From assembly GCA_002633005.1 (NCBI GenBank), contig NMRA01000238.1:585185-617191 (forward strand): 32,007 nucleotides of DNA, read 5' to 3'. A program made the translations under genes and the position numbers. The notes beneath the pieces are model-generated. The model worked only from the letters and a program-made list of their open reading frames with translations. It ran no database searches and was not told the DNA's origin. Positions within the stretch are counted from its first letter, which is position 1; each line of letters opens with the position of its first letter. The stretch comes from Phoronis australis (lineage: Eukaryota; Phoronida; Phoronidae). Positions 19,853-30,065 of the stretch are shown here, piece by piece.

Positions 19853-20630
19853 AAGGGCGGTACCAAAATTCCAGAAAATTTCAGGGGAATATCCCTCATG
19901 CAAGTTACAGCCAAAATATTCAAAAAAATATTGTGCCAGCGACTTCAAAAATGGTCGGAAAGAGAAAACGTAATTAGTATGTTTCAAGCTGCGTTTAGGA
20001 AAGGGTACAGTACGGTGGATCACATGTTTGATTTATATACGTTAATAATTAAATATTTGACACGAGAGAAAGGTAGATTTTATTGCGCTTTCGTGGATTT
20101 TAAGGCAACCTATGACAGTATACATAGAAGCGCATTGTATTTTAAATTAAAGAACAATCACATAGAAGGTAAGATGTATAAGATAATCAAAGCAATGTAC
20201 GTTGAAGTAAAAGCGTGCGTGAGACTGAGTAACCGAAGCTACAAGGAGTTCTTTGATTGTCATAATGGTCTAAAACAAGGCTCTCAGCTATCACCGTTTT
20301 TGTTTATTTTATTTATAAACGATCTCGAACAAGAATTAGAATCCGGTGGCGGTGAAAAAATTTCCATGGGATCAGCTGAATTATTGCATCTGCTGTTTGC
20401 TGATAGTGTGAAAGGACTGCAGAAAAAATTGAACATTTTATATGAGTATAGTCAGAAATGGAAAATGATTGTTAACATGTCGAAGACTAAGATAATTGTT
20501 TTCAGAAAAGGTGGAATGTTACGATCGTATGAAAAATGGACGTATGATGGGAATACTGTTAATATTGTAAATGCATACAAATATCTAGGATTAATGTTTA
20601 CTACGAAAGGTTCGTGGTCTTGCGCACAGA
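19853..20630 (+). pseudogene. LINE reverse transcriptase fragment, catalytic box deleted, cut by N gap
   Basis: The frame reads from about 19853 (before the first ATG at 19898) as PENFRGISL (the NYRGISL motif), then motif A FVDFKATYDSIHR with its Asp, motif B HNGLKQGSQLSPFLFILFINDL, then motif C reading LLFADSVKGLQ, and later VNMSKTKIIVFRKGG and YKYLGLMFTTKGS. The style resembles I/Nimb-type non-LTR elements. The expected second catalytic Asp and about six following residues are missing between FAD and SVKGLQ, so polymerase activity is not expected. There is no endonuclease part upstream, so it is 5'-truncated. The frame runs into the N gap and its 3' end is unknown. Confidence 0.9.
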
Positions 20631-21487
20631 NNNNNNNNNNNNNNNNNNNNNNNNNNNNNNNNNNNNNNNNNNNNNNNNNNNNNNNNNNNNNNNNNNNNNN
20701 NNNNNNNNNNNNNNNNNNNNNNNNNNNNNNNNNNNNNNNNNNNNNNNNNNNNNNNNNNNNNNNNNNNNNNNNNNNNNNNNNNNNNNNNNNNNNNNNNNNN
20801 NNNNNNNNNNNNNNNNNNNNNNNNNNNNNNNNNNNNNNNNNNNNNNNNNNNNNNNNNNNNNNNNNNNNNNNNNNNNNNNNNNNNNNNNNNNNNNNNNNNN
20901 NNNNNNNNNNNNNNNNNNNNNNNNNNNNNNNNNNNNNNNNNNNNNNNNNNNNNNNNNNNNNNNNNNNNNNNNNNNNNNNNNNNNNNNNNNNNNNNNNNNN
21001 NNNNNNNNNNNNNNNNNNNNNNNNNNNNNNNNNNNNNNNNNNNNNNNNNNNNNNNNNNNNNNNNNNNNNNNNNNNNNNNNNNNNNNNNNNNNNNNNNNNN
21101 NNNNNNNNNNNNNNNNNNNNNNNNNNNNNNNNNNNNNNNNNNNNNNNNNNNNNNNNNNNNNNNNNNNNNNNNNNNNNNNNNNNNNNNNNNNNNNNNNNNN
21201 NNNNNNNNNNNNNNNNNNNNNNNNNNNNNNNNNNNNNNNNNNNNNNNNNNNNNNNNNNNNNNNNNNNNNNNNNNNNNNNNNNNNNNNNNNNNNNNNNNNN
21301 NNNNNNNNNNNNNNNNNNNNNNNNNNNNNNNNNNNNNNNNNNNNNNNNNNNNNNNNNNNNNNNNNNNNNNNNNNNNNNNNNNNNNNNNNNNNNNNNNNNN
21401 NNNNNNNNNNNNNNNNNNNNNNNNNNNNNNNNNNNNNNNNNNNNNNNNNNNNNNNNNNNNNNNNNNNNNNNNNNNNNNNNNNNNNNN
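20631..21487. other. assembly gap, 857 N
   Basis: Every base in this range is N. The LINE fragment enters from the left and an AC microsatellite forms the right edge. Any open frame that crosses it is meaningless. Confidence 1.

Positions 21488-21535
<48 letters not shown>
21488..21535. repeat. (AC)n microsatellite, 24 units
   Basis: An uninterrupted AC run at the right edge of the N gap. The repeat probably explains why assembly stopped here, and its true length is unknown. Confidence 0.98.
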
Positions 21536-21536
<1 letters not shown>

Positions 21537-21539
<3 letters not shown>

Positions 21540-22935
21540 TAGATTAGTCAATTTGTTTTAGTATTTTTCCGTTGATACAGGAGGCACGATTAGTGTTGTT
21601 TATCTAACCAAAACAAAACTAAAGAAAATAACAAAATAACAAAGAAAATTTGTGACAACTTTTTTAATTGTCGCGTTTATGTATTTCACAAATAGGTTGA
21701 TTTCAACTGTGAATTACTTCTATATATGATGCAAAAAATGCACGAGTGATAGGTCTGACATAATTGTACCTGCACACTTGTCATGAATAGAACAGCACTT
21801 CATTAGGCCATGGGCGATTTTGTTCAGGGTGAATTAGGTATGATAATTACATAAAGATATATTAACTCCGAAGTTTACATTTTGCTCTCATGAACATCCA
21901 TGGTATCCATGATTATGAGTGTTTCCTCCTTGTTAGCAATTTATTTACCATATTTTGTGAGCAACCAGCAAGGAACTTGGTAGAATGATATACAGTCATA
22001 CACAAAGAAAACCTCTACACAGTAGTCAAACTCATCTTATAATCAACGTCAGGCACTCCTTTACTGGAACATCTGTACCAAATTTCACAATTACCATCAT
22101 GATCAAGTACTGAAAAGTCATTGGAGATAAAGACAAGTTGCCCAGTTAGCTGTCGAACTAAAAGTGTATCCCATATCAACAAATAATTGAATATATATAT
22201 ACAGAAATGTACAGGAAGTCAATAGGTTCTAGGAATATATGACTAATACAGTACTGACTACTACAAAACAGGAACCAGTAAACCATAAACAACAACAGGA
22301 TAGAATATTATGTAACTACAGGATATAAACACATTCCAATATAGTTATCAGTACACTCAGATAGACATTGAGGCAAAAGCAAAAATTGCCACAATAACTG
22401 AGCTTGTCTGGAAATCTAGTTGTCAAACTCGGAATGATATTTTTGACCACCTAATATGTTACATTCCACTATCATTTTCTAACATGCCCTTTTAAGATAA
22501 GAGCCAGTCAGCCTCAACTCTGGCCAACATTCCACTATAAGTCACAAATACCAGAATCACACAAAGCAGAGTATTGCAAAATCTTGTACCCAGAATAACA
22601 CCTAACTCTCTGTCTAATACTATGTTTCAATTTAACATGTTTTAGGATGAAAAATCAGTCGCAAACAAAACTTTACAATTTTGTTTTCTAATTAAATGTT
22701 AAAATTCTCTGTACCCGCCTCCCACCTTTTATATTTACCAGAATGAGTTCAAGTAAATGGGTCAAAAAGTCATGCAACACCAGTCCTGCTCAGTACAGCC
22801 AGTTTGGACTTTGGTTGGCTTCACAACAAGGTTATTAACTTGTTAACATTGACCTATTCTTGCCTAGGCTGTTGTTCTGCTCACCTACTAAGTTAATTTT
22901 ACCTTAAAAATCACATTTAGTTGAAGAGTAGCAAC
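21537..22935. other. upstream region of the aldo-keto reductase, no gene seen
   Basis: No exon or repeat family is recognised. A possible splice acceptor, CACATTTAG, ends at 22920, 15 bases before the reductase ATG, so a non-coding 5' exon may lie upstream; I cannot place it. Confidence 0.5.
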
Positions 22936-23931
22936 ATGTCTGATACCACCATAAAGTTGAGCTCTGGTTTTGACATGCCCCTGGTGGGAATTGGGACTGC
23001 CAATTCACCAAAAGGAGCTGTTGCTAAGGCCATTGAGACAGCACTGAGAGTTGGATATCGACACATAGATGGAGCTTACCTCTACAACAATGAAGATGAA
23101 GTTGGTAAAGGACTGAAATCTGCCATTGACAAGGGATATGTTACGCGAAATGACGTCTTCATTACCAGTAAACTGTGGATCACGTGCTATCATAAAGACT
23201 TGGTCAGAAAGTGCTTAGCCACGAGCTTGAAGAATCTAGGTGTTGATTACATTGATCTATACCTTCTTCACTGGCCCTTCACCCTGCGACAGGGTTTCTC
23301 CGACACCATTGTGGACTCAGTTCACGGTGGCATATCGGTGTCTTTCCTTCCCGAGGATGACAAAGGAGACATCCAGTTTGAGGATGTCAGCTACATGGAA
23401 GCCTGGAGAGTCCTTGAGGATTGCGTCAGAGAAGGGCTTATTCGTTCGATTGGGCTGTCAAATTTTAATAGCACCCAGGTTCAGGATGTGTTGGATAAGG
23501 CGGAGATAAAACCGGTCATGAATCAGATTGAGTGCCACCCATATCTTAGTCAGGAGAAGCTGGTGAACTTTTGCAAAAACCGGAATGTTGCTGTCACAGC
23601 ATTCTGTCCACTAGGAGGTCCTGAAGGCAACACAGGTCCATTCAACAAGCCTATTCCACGGCTACATGAAGACCCAGACATCCTTGAATTAGCTAGGAAG
23701 TATGGAAAAACTGCCGCTCAGATTGCGCTGCGATTCAACGTGCAACGAAACATTGTGGTTGTACCAAGAAGCTGCAATGAAGTTCGTCTACAGCAGAATT
23801 TGGATGTTTTTGACTTCAAATTATCAGAAGATGACATGAAAGCAATTTTTGCTAAGAACAGCAACAAGCGCACATGTCCTGCACATACATTCAAGACTGC
23901 CCCTCAATACCCATTTAATATTCCCTTCTAG
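22936..23931 (+). CDS. aldo-keto reductase, AKR1-like, single exon
   Basis: A complete 331-residue (alpha/beta)8-barrel oxidoreductase, predicted to be cytosolic and to reduce aldehydes or ketones with NADPH. With Met1 at 22936 the catalytic tetrad is Asp45, Tyr50 (HIDGAYLYNNEDEVG), Lys79 (ITSKLW) and His112 (YLLHWP). Other family marks are GLSNFN (173-178), NQIECHPYL around 196-204, and the cofactor loop VPRSCNEVRLQQN (276-288), with Arg278 where IPKS has Lys, plus Arg284 and Asn288. Length is close to the family's usual 315-325. An open frame begins upstream at TTG (22921), but the ATG in AGCAACATG is the natural start. No intron interrupts it, whereas vertebrate AKR1 genes have many. Substrate cannot be assigned. 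Confidence 0.95.
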   Translation: MSDTTIKLSSGFDMPLVGIGTANSPKGAVAKAIETALRVGYRHIDGAYLYNNEDEVGKGLKSAIDKGYVTRNDVFITSKLWITCYHKDLVRKCLATSLKNLGVDYIDLYLLHWPFTLRQGFSDTIVDSVHGGISVSFLPEDDKGDIQFEDVSYMEAWRVLEDCVREGLIRSIGLSNFNSTQVQDVLDKAEIKPVMNQIECHPYLSQEKLVNFCKNRNVAVTAFCPLGGPEGNTGPFNKPIPRLHEDPDILELARKYGKTAAQIALRFNVQRNIVVVPRSCNEVRLQQNLDVFDFKLSEDDMKAIFAKNSNKRTCPAHTFKTAPQYPFNIPF

Positions 23932-25694
23932 TGTCAAAAGATTAACAATATGAAGTCGCTCCAAACTTTCACATGTATTAGCCAAATTGGCTAAAATTTC
24001 TGAAATCTTTAAAACGCTATGGGTCAAAGACGTTTGATGAAATCATAGACACGGATTGGCAGCTCTTGATATTTTCCTACAAATTCTCAGGAGGCACCAC
24101 TTTCTGGTTTGTGAGCAGACAAGGTACTCACTGGAAGTATGGGTCTCGTCAAGCATCGCTAGTGAATGTTGTCGTAGTGGCTAATAATGTTAGTCCGAGC
24201 TAGTGTGTAATATCACAGATTTGGTGCATTTAGGATATAGTGTTTAGTAGTCTATGATAAATTACACTGTTCCAGTGATCCAACAGTTATTTGTTGCATA
24301 GATGGTTTTAAAAGATGAAGCAGTAAATTTGCAACTTTTCTCTGCATGGCAAGTACAAGTTGTTTAAGTTCATTAAACACTAAACCTAACTAGAGAGGGT
24401 CTCGCATGTTGCAACCTTGAGTATTGAATGAAATGTGTCATATTTAAAGTAATAGTGGCATGCTGGAAGCGTTTTTTTTTTTAGCAATATGCAGATGGGT
24501 CTACCTTAGGTCATTTAATCAACTACAACAACATGGTGTCTTTGATCATTCCTGGCACATTTCATGGTAGGCAAACCCGTGGAGTTGTCCAATATCGATC
24601 AGTGGGAATGTCAACATAGGAAATTTTTCATTGTCAAGCCACGGGGGGCTGGGGAGTTGTCATACGCAGCTAGATAGCTGGTTAGATTTTTCCCAGTCAG
24701 AAATCAGTGCTACGCAAAGCCACATGTGTTGGCTTTCTTGACATTTGTCAAGCAACAATAATTTCAAAGGATTTTAGTATGTTCTACCTACACAGCTGTT
24801 ACCATGGAACTCTAGGAATGGAAAGCCAATCTCGATCCTGCATAGCTAAGGTTGCGCCACACCTGCGTGGGTAGTTGCTTGCATTCGTGTGATCCGATGC
24901 TGATCCTTAGGGTGGAATTTATTTATTTATTTATTATTGTGATATTTAAAATGAGGGTGGCCTCTTCAGTGATAGCACTGCTTTCCAAGAGGGAATACCG
25001 GGCTTAGGTGGGAATTTTTGTTTAGTACAAACAAATCAAGTTTAGAGCTGTTATCACCAACAAATTTGATCTATAACAGTTTTTTGAATATGTGGCAGTC
25101 TAAAAAATGTCTAACAGAGGATAATCTGCCTGCGATTAAGGAAGCCGGCTGTGGGAATACTGCCGCTGCCAAGCTGATAAGTGTAAAGGAAAGCCATCTA
25201 GATGTATTACAATAATTTCGAAAGTTAACAATTTCCTTAAAATGTATCGACATGACCAAACACCACTTTGAGCTCTAAAACAGTATCAAAGTCATTTACG
25301 TTGGACCAATAACAGAAATACTAGCCCAATGCTAAAAGTGTCACTTGCTTTACTGTCATTAAAACTTTATAATGATTACATTTTGAAACTAAGATTGTAG
25401 AAGAGCCATATCATTAGAAAGCCCTTGATGAGTTCTAGACGTTGCTTATTATACCACAGAAAAACGCAAACTAAATAATGATGTACTTTATGTACTAGTT
25501 GGCTCATTAATTAGTTAAATAGTATTTGCTAATTAAGACAAGTAGGTCACAATGTTCACAAATAAAACAAGATATTAGCCCACGAATTAACTTGCAAATT
25601 CAATCAAAAAATTCAGGTTGCAACGACATTTACAAGTGACATTTGCAGATAAGGACTTCCGTTAGATAAAAATGGACAGTCACCAATGTAATTA
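23932..25694. other. AT-rich flank, no gene seen
   Basis: The reductase 3' untranslated region presumably lies at the left. An ATTAAA at 24372-24377 is a weak poly(A) candidate. A short (TTTA)n run lies near 24919-24936. Open frames such as 25018-25215 have no recognisable features. No poly(A) tract or target duplication of a retrocopy is visible directly after the stop. Confidence 0.5.
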
Positions 25695-26954
25695 ACGTAA
25701 ACGTTCGGGTTAACGCCCTGGGCGGTTAAATTGGCAAACCCAAAAGTTCGGGGGTTGGGTGGTTAACCAGACATGGGCGCTTAAACGTGAAATTTCAAGA
25801 AATCAGGGGTGGGGAGTTAACCGAGCATTGGCGCTTATTACGATAGACAACCGCCCAGGGCCATTAATCTTACCTCATGATCCCAGTTCCCACACGTAGT
25901 TGGAACGCGTAGCACTTTTCCGAGCCAAATGATGGTAAAAATGTCATAACAGTGGATGCTTGACTGCAGGTTTAAGCTGACCGGGTGCTTATTTGACACT
26001 GAACTTGGGCCTCCTGCTCTTTAAAAAAAACAACGTACCCTAAAACTGCGACGCGAAGTCTCAGTTCGGATAATTCGCGGCTCGATGGTCCCTAGGCCCC
26101 AGGGGTCACCCCCTCCCTCTGCTGCCAATTGACCTATCGCAAGCTCCACCCCCTTGTGTAATGTCGACTAACAAACAAGTTTTACCCGGCAATGTGTTGT
26201 CTGTCGGGTAAAACGACGGCTTGGAAATGAAGGTGCGTCAATAATGCTGCGTTCTAAATGGTCAGTTAAGCCATCACTCAAAATCCTGGCGATAGGTCAA
26301 TTTTCAGTCAGTGTACGTCGTAGATATTTCAGGTTCCGGCTGAAACTAGCCAGTGAAGAAACAAAATTATTCGGGAGGGCTTAAAAGGCAGGTAGAAACA
26401 ATATTCACAAAGTTAAGGGAATTCTTCAAAATCCGAGAGCGAATTAGGAGTGTTGGCAAGACCAGTGTCACGTTTCTCTGGCTTTATTTTTTCGAATATA
26501 TGTTTTATCCAGAGCACTGCAGACGGAAACTTAGCTCGCAGACGGCACCGCTGAAATTGTAGGTATTGAAGCCGGCGGAGTTCTTAGTTTTGCGAACATG
26601 GGAAGAAAATAAAGTGACAAAGCGTTCAAGGTATTACATTTTGAAGCAAATCCATGACCCGGGACAATAATTTGTTACTTGTATTATAATTCACATTGCC
26701 AAACCACCGTCTTCAACGCTGTCATTGCATTCTTTATCATCGTCGATTTTTATCTAAAAATGGGTAATTGCGCATAATCATCAATCTTCAAAAATCGGGG
26801 ATGGGCGCTTAACTGAGAGGTGGGCGCTTAACTGGAAATCTTCAAAAATCGCAGGGGGGCGGTTAACCGAGCAGTGGGCTGTTAAATCGAAAATCCACCT
26901 AAAGTAGGGGATGGGTGGTTAAGTGAACATGGGCGTTAACCTGAACGTTTACGG
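25695..26954. mobile_element. DNA transposon family member 2, 1.26 kb, TA target duplication
   Basis: The left terminus CGTAAACGTTCGGGTTAA and right terminus (reverse complement CCGTAAACGTTCAGGTTA) match closely and are flanked by TA (25693-25694 and 26955-26956). Its subterminal arrays of GGGCG(G/C)TTAA line up with member 1 almost base for base (25710-25870 with 14270-14440; 26780-26950 with 16510-16680). Two interior blocks are shared: about 26040-26100 with 15580-15640, and 26300-26630 with 15680-16320. Most of about 14520-15500 of member 1 has no counterpart. It contains a nested MITE at 26131-26298. Confidence 0.88.
26131..26298. mobile_element. nested 168-bp MITE with AATT target duplication
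   Basis: The element starts GACCTATCGC and ends GCGATAGGTC (10-bp perfect inverted repeats), and is flanked by AATT on both sides (26127-26130 and 26299-26302). Member 1 shows the empty site, GCCAATTTTCAGTC at about 15674, where this copy has GCCAATT, the insert, then AATTTTCAGTC. Inside is a perfect 10-bp stem, GTTTTACCCG (26179-26188) with CGGGTAAAAC (26205-26214). There is no coding capacity. Confidence 0.85.
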
Positions 26955-26956
26955 TA

Positions 26957-28635
26957 ATTTGGAAATGCCTAGTAAGCATCACAAGAATAGCTAAGTACAA
27001 TAAATTAAATTACAGCTCAGGAAATGAATTAGCATAATATGTAGGCAACAGGTAGACATTGAGCAACTGAATTATTATAGAAACAATACAAAACAGTAAT
27101 AATACATACATGCACGCACACACATATACAGGAGCAGTTTTTTGTGAAGTTACATGAACACATTTGTAAGTATTTTTTCTTATTTATAATTGCAGCTTAA
27201 ACACACAAAAACCAAATGTCACTTCTTTCCGTAAAATACTATAACATGATTTTAAGGATATCTCAAACTTTATTCACAAAAATTAACCCTTTTTACAATA
27301 TTTCAGTGTCTAGCAAAATACCTTATCTTCATTCTCAAATACAGAATATATACCGCGTAGCGAGAAAAAAAAGATTTAGCCGAATCACCTTGGAATTGCA
27401 AAACTGTTTGGATATTTGTTTACAACTTATCCGAGGTCAAAGGTTACACGGCTGTCACTCAAATTGAACCTCCCGACAGGTACAGAGCAGCTTCGTATAA
27501 CCTCAGTCCTTTCATGCACCAAGTCCCATAATATTGAGTCAACCAGGTGTACTTATGATAGAATGGTGCTGAGGAAAACAAAAACAAAACGTAGTTTTGT
27601 TCCTGAGGGAGTTGTGGATCTATATGGATACGACCATTGAGAACGAATGCTACAAGTTGCCTCACGCCTCTGTGGTCATGAACATAGCAAGTTGTCAAAA
27701 GAGATAAATCCTACTCCAAATTCCTGAATTCAATTAATAAATTGACATTTCAATGTTTCGAACTCATGCTAATGACATGCTTAAACCACCGATTCGATTT
27801 TTGTTGTCCATTTCTTAATTGGTTTCGTATCAGTCTCCCGGCACTAGACGTGAACAGGCTTACATGTATAACCATGAACTGAGACCAACTTAAAAGTAGG
27901 TCACAAACAACAGTAACAGTTGATCCCAATCCGTTGCTGGGAACGGTACGTTTTAATAAGTAAGTAAATTACACACTCTGCAAATTCAGTTAACACTGCG
28001 AGTGAATGTTGAAGTAGCTAACATATTTAAGGCTTGTAAAGGTAATGTTTACCGAAAACAAGTTTTCACCAAATAATCAACTGAAGACTGAAATTTTCAC
28101 TCATCCCAGTTTCATCGCCTTTTTCTCAGCTTTGGCAAATCGGCTGTATTTGAACTTAGAAACATGAGTTCTCAAAAACAGCTAGGTGGATTTCGCCGAA
28201 ACTTTCCAAACTTTTATTTTAGTATTAAAATATTTAGTCATCAATCTCAAAAACGCTGTTGAGAATTTTCTAAATAAAGTCACAGTTATTGCGTAATGTA
28301 ACAATGACAAATACGACATCTATTCTTTACAAAAACACCTTATGTTTTGTCAGTTGATTTGTCATAGAAACCAAACGAAAAGACTAATCAAAATTCCTAA
28401 CAGCATTTTTGAGGTAACTGGTGAACTTTTCATTTAAAAAAGGTATCATTAAAATCAACCGACAGGTTATTTTGCTATGAATCTACCTTTTTTAAAAATA
28501 AAAATTTAACTTAAAAAGGCATTTACGTAATAATAATAATGGTACATAAATACAAAAAAAATATATATGTCCTGATTTTTTCTTTCAGAAAATATATACT
28601 TTTACCAGTTGACAAAGCTTAGTTTTTTGATACGA
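26957..28635. other. AT-rich stretch, no gene seen
   Basis: No exon, RNA gene or repeat family is recognised. Overlapping plus and minus frames at 27216-27698 show no domain, low-complexity feature or clear splice context. Confidence 0.5.
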
Positions 28636-28711
28636 GTTAGAATGGAGGTCACTAAATAAGGTTTGAGAAAAAAGTTAGAATGGAGGCCACTAAATAAGGT
28701 TTGACATATTG
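28636..28711. repeat. 38-bp tandem duplication beside the LTR
   Basis: GTTAGAATGGAGG(T/C)CACTAA followed by ATAAGGTTTGA occurs at 28636 and 28674, with very few differences. It ends a few bases before the LTR boundary at 28715, so it belongs to the insertion site flank. Confidence 0.85.
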
Positions 28712-28714
28712 TGG

Positions 28715-29590
28715 TGTAATGAATCGTGTTGTGGCCGACAGATGGCGCACACGTGGTAGTAATTAAAACAACACACGAATACCTCAACCAATAAAATACG
28801 TCTATTAATTTGCAGCGTTGTGATTAACAAACAATAGTTTACAATGAGATGCGAGACTGACGACAAACTGAACGAGAAGAGATATCACTGCTAGAGAAAG
28901 TACTAGATAACAATGTCACCAGTTACCAATAGCAACCGCACATGCAAGCGCACTACAAGTCGCAAAAGAACTAACCCTCTAGAACAATCGCTAGACTGGT
29001 TTGAATTGACTAACAGGCTGAGACCAACACCTGTGTTAAATGTCTATACCTCAGTAGTGCTTGACTCGTGGATTTTCCGTCCGGTCCTGTGTTCCTGTCG
29101 TTCACTGTCTGGCTGAGATCGTGACTTTGCAGTTTTTGAAGTCTCCAGTCGTCTTGTTCGGTGCGGTCTGCTCGGTCTGCCTCTGTTAGTGCCTTAAGTA
29201 GCCCCTTTGGAGCCATCACGTGATGGTCCCACCTTTTTCAGTACATTTCCCTTATGACCAGCTAATCAACTGTCCTATCGAAAATTCTTGCATAACTGCC
29301 ACCTCTCTCAAATTTGCTACACCAGGGGTGTGCCTAATTTCCGGGGGATCGCTATTTAACTGTCACTCTAGTGACGTAGAATCTCAGTTGGTGTTTAACT
29401 ATCTTAAAGAAAATTCTTGCATAACCGTGGGCGTGCCCATCCTCCGAGGAATCCCAACTATCACAGAGGTATGCATATCCCCTGGGAATCCTCCGAGGAA
29501 TCTCAACTATCACAGAAGTATGCATATCCCCTGGGAATAATTTAAGACATGCTTGCATGCACGTGGGAAACAGTGCCTCATTATATTACA
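28715..29590 (-). repeat. 3' long terminal repeat of a minus-strand retroelement, 876 bp
   Basis: On the minus strand it begins TGTAATATAATG (at 29590) and ends GAATCATTACA-like (at 28715), giving the TG...CA ends and a 6-bp inverted TGTAAT/ATTACA typical of LTRs. A purine-rich tract lies directly outside its start. The U3 part has a 49-bp duplication and two copies of a GCAAGAATTTTC box. The 5' LTR lies outside the window, so identity and target duplication cannot be compared. Open frames inside are not genes. Confidence 0.8.
29441..29538. repeat. 49-bp duplication in the LTR U3 region
   Basis: CCTCCGAGGAATC(C/T)CAACTA, then ATCACAGA, TATGCATATCCCC and TGGGAAT, occurs at 29441 and 29490 with three or so differences. 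Each copy holds ATGCATAT, an octamer-like box. Direct repeats in U3 often act as enhancers; that role is inferred here. Confidence 0.85.
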
Positions 29591-29604
29591 CTCCCCCCCT
29601 TTGT
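29591..29604 (-). promoter_or_regulatory. polypurine tract
   Basis: On the minus strand AACAAAGGGGGGGAG abuts the TGTAAT start of the LTR. This is the expected primer for plus-strand DNA synthesis in LTR retroelements and supports the LTR boundary at 29590. Confidence 0.8.
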
Positions 29605-30065
29605 TAAGCCAAAACATTTACACTATAAATTTTTGGGAAGTCGTAGATCTTTCGACAATGGAAAGTTTCACCCAGGTGATCGCCATACAACTGCAATGGA
29701 TATACAAACAAAAAAAAATTAAAATTATAAAACACGAAAAGTCGTCAGCCTCCAGATGATCGTTAAACAGGTTAACAAACAGCATCTCACAACGAAATAT
29801 CAACCACAATAAACTATTATCCCAACAATGAATATAATGTAACGCTCACATACAGTGTGTTTCTATTACTAAGCGAACTTTATACCAATCCCTTATTACA
29901 TAAACAAATATACTTTATATTTATCAAAATTATAATTAAGTCATAGTTCCCTTTAAACCAAGTCTACCAAAATATCTCATTTCATAACTAAATAACAACC
30001 ATGATGGTGCCACCCAAACTAAACTAACTAGAAATATAGTACGTTACACCTACATATGTAATCAT
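29605..30065. other. retroelement 3' non-coding spacer
   Basis: AT-rich sequence between the last ORF and the polypurine tract. No motif or open frame of note. Confidence 0.5.

Noticed and set aside
20452-21561. Long open frames crossing the N gap on both strands
   Set aside because: N codons cannot contain stops, so length is meaningless; the termini are microsatellite.
23005-23509. Open frames on other frames within the aldo-keto reductase
   Set aside because: They are shadows of the catalytically complete reductase frame.
28913-29558. Short open frames on both strands around 29000-29560
   Set aside because: They lie inside the LTR and read through its duplicated U3 segment; no protein family is recognisable.
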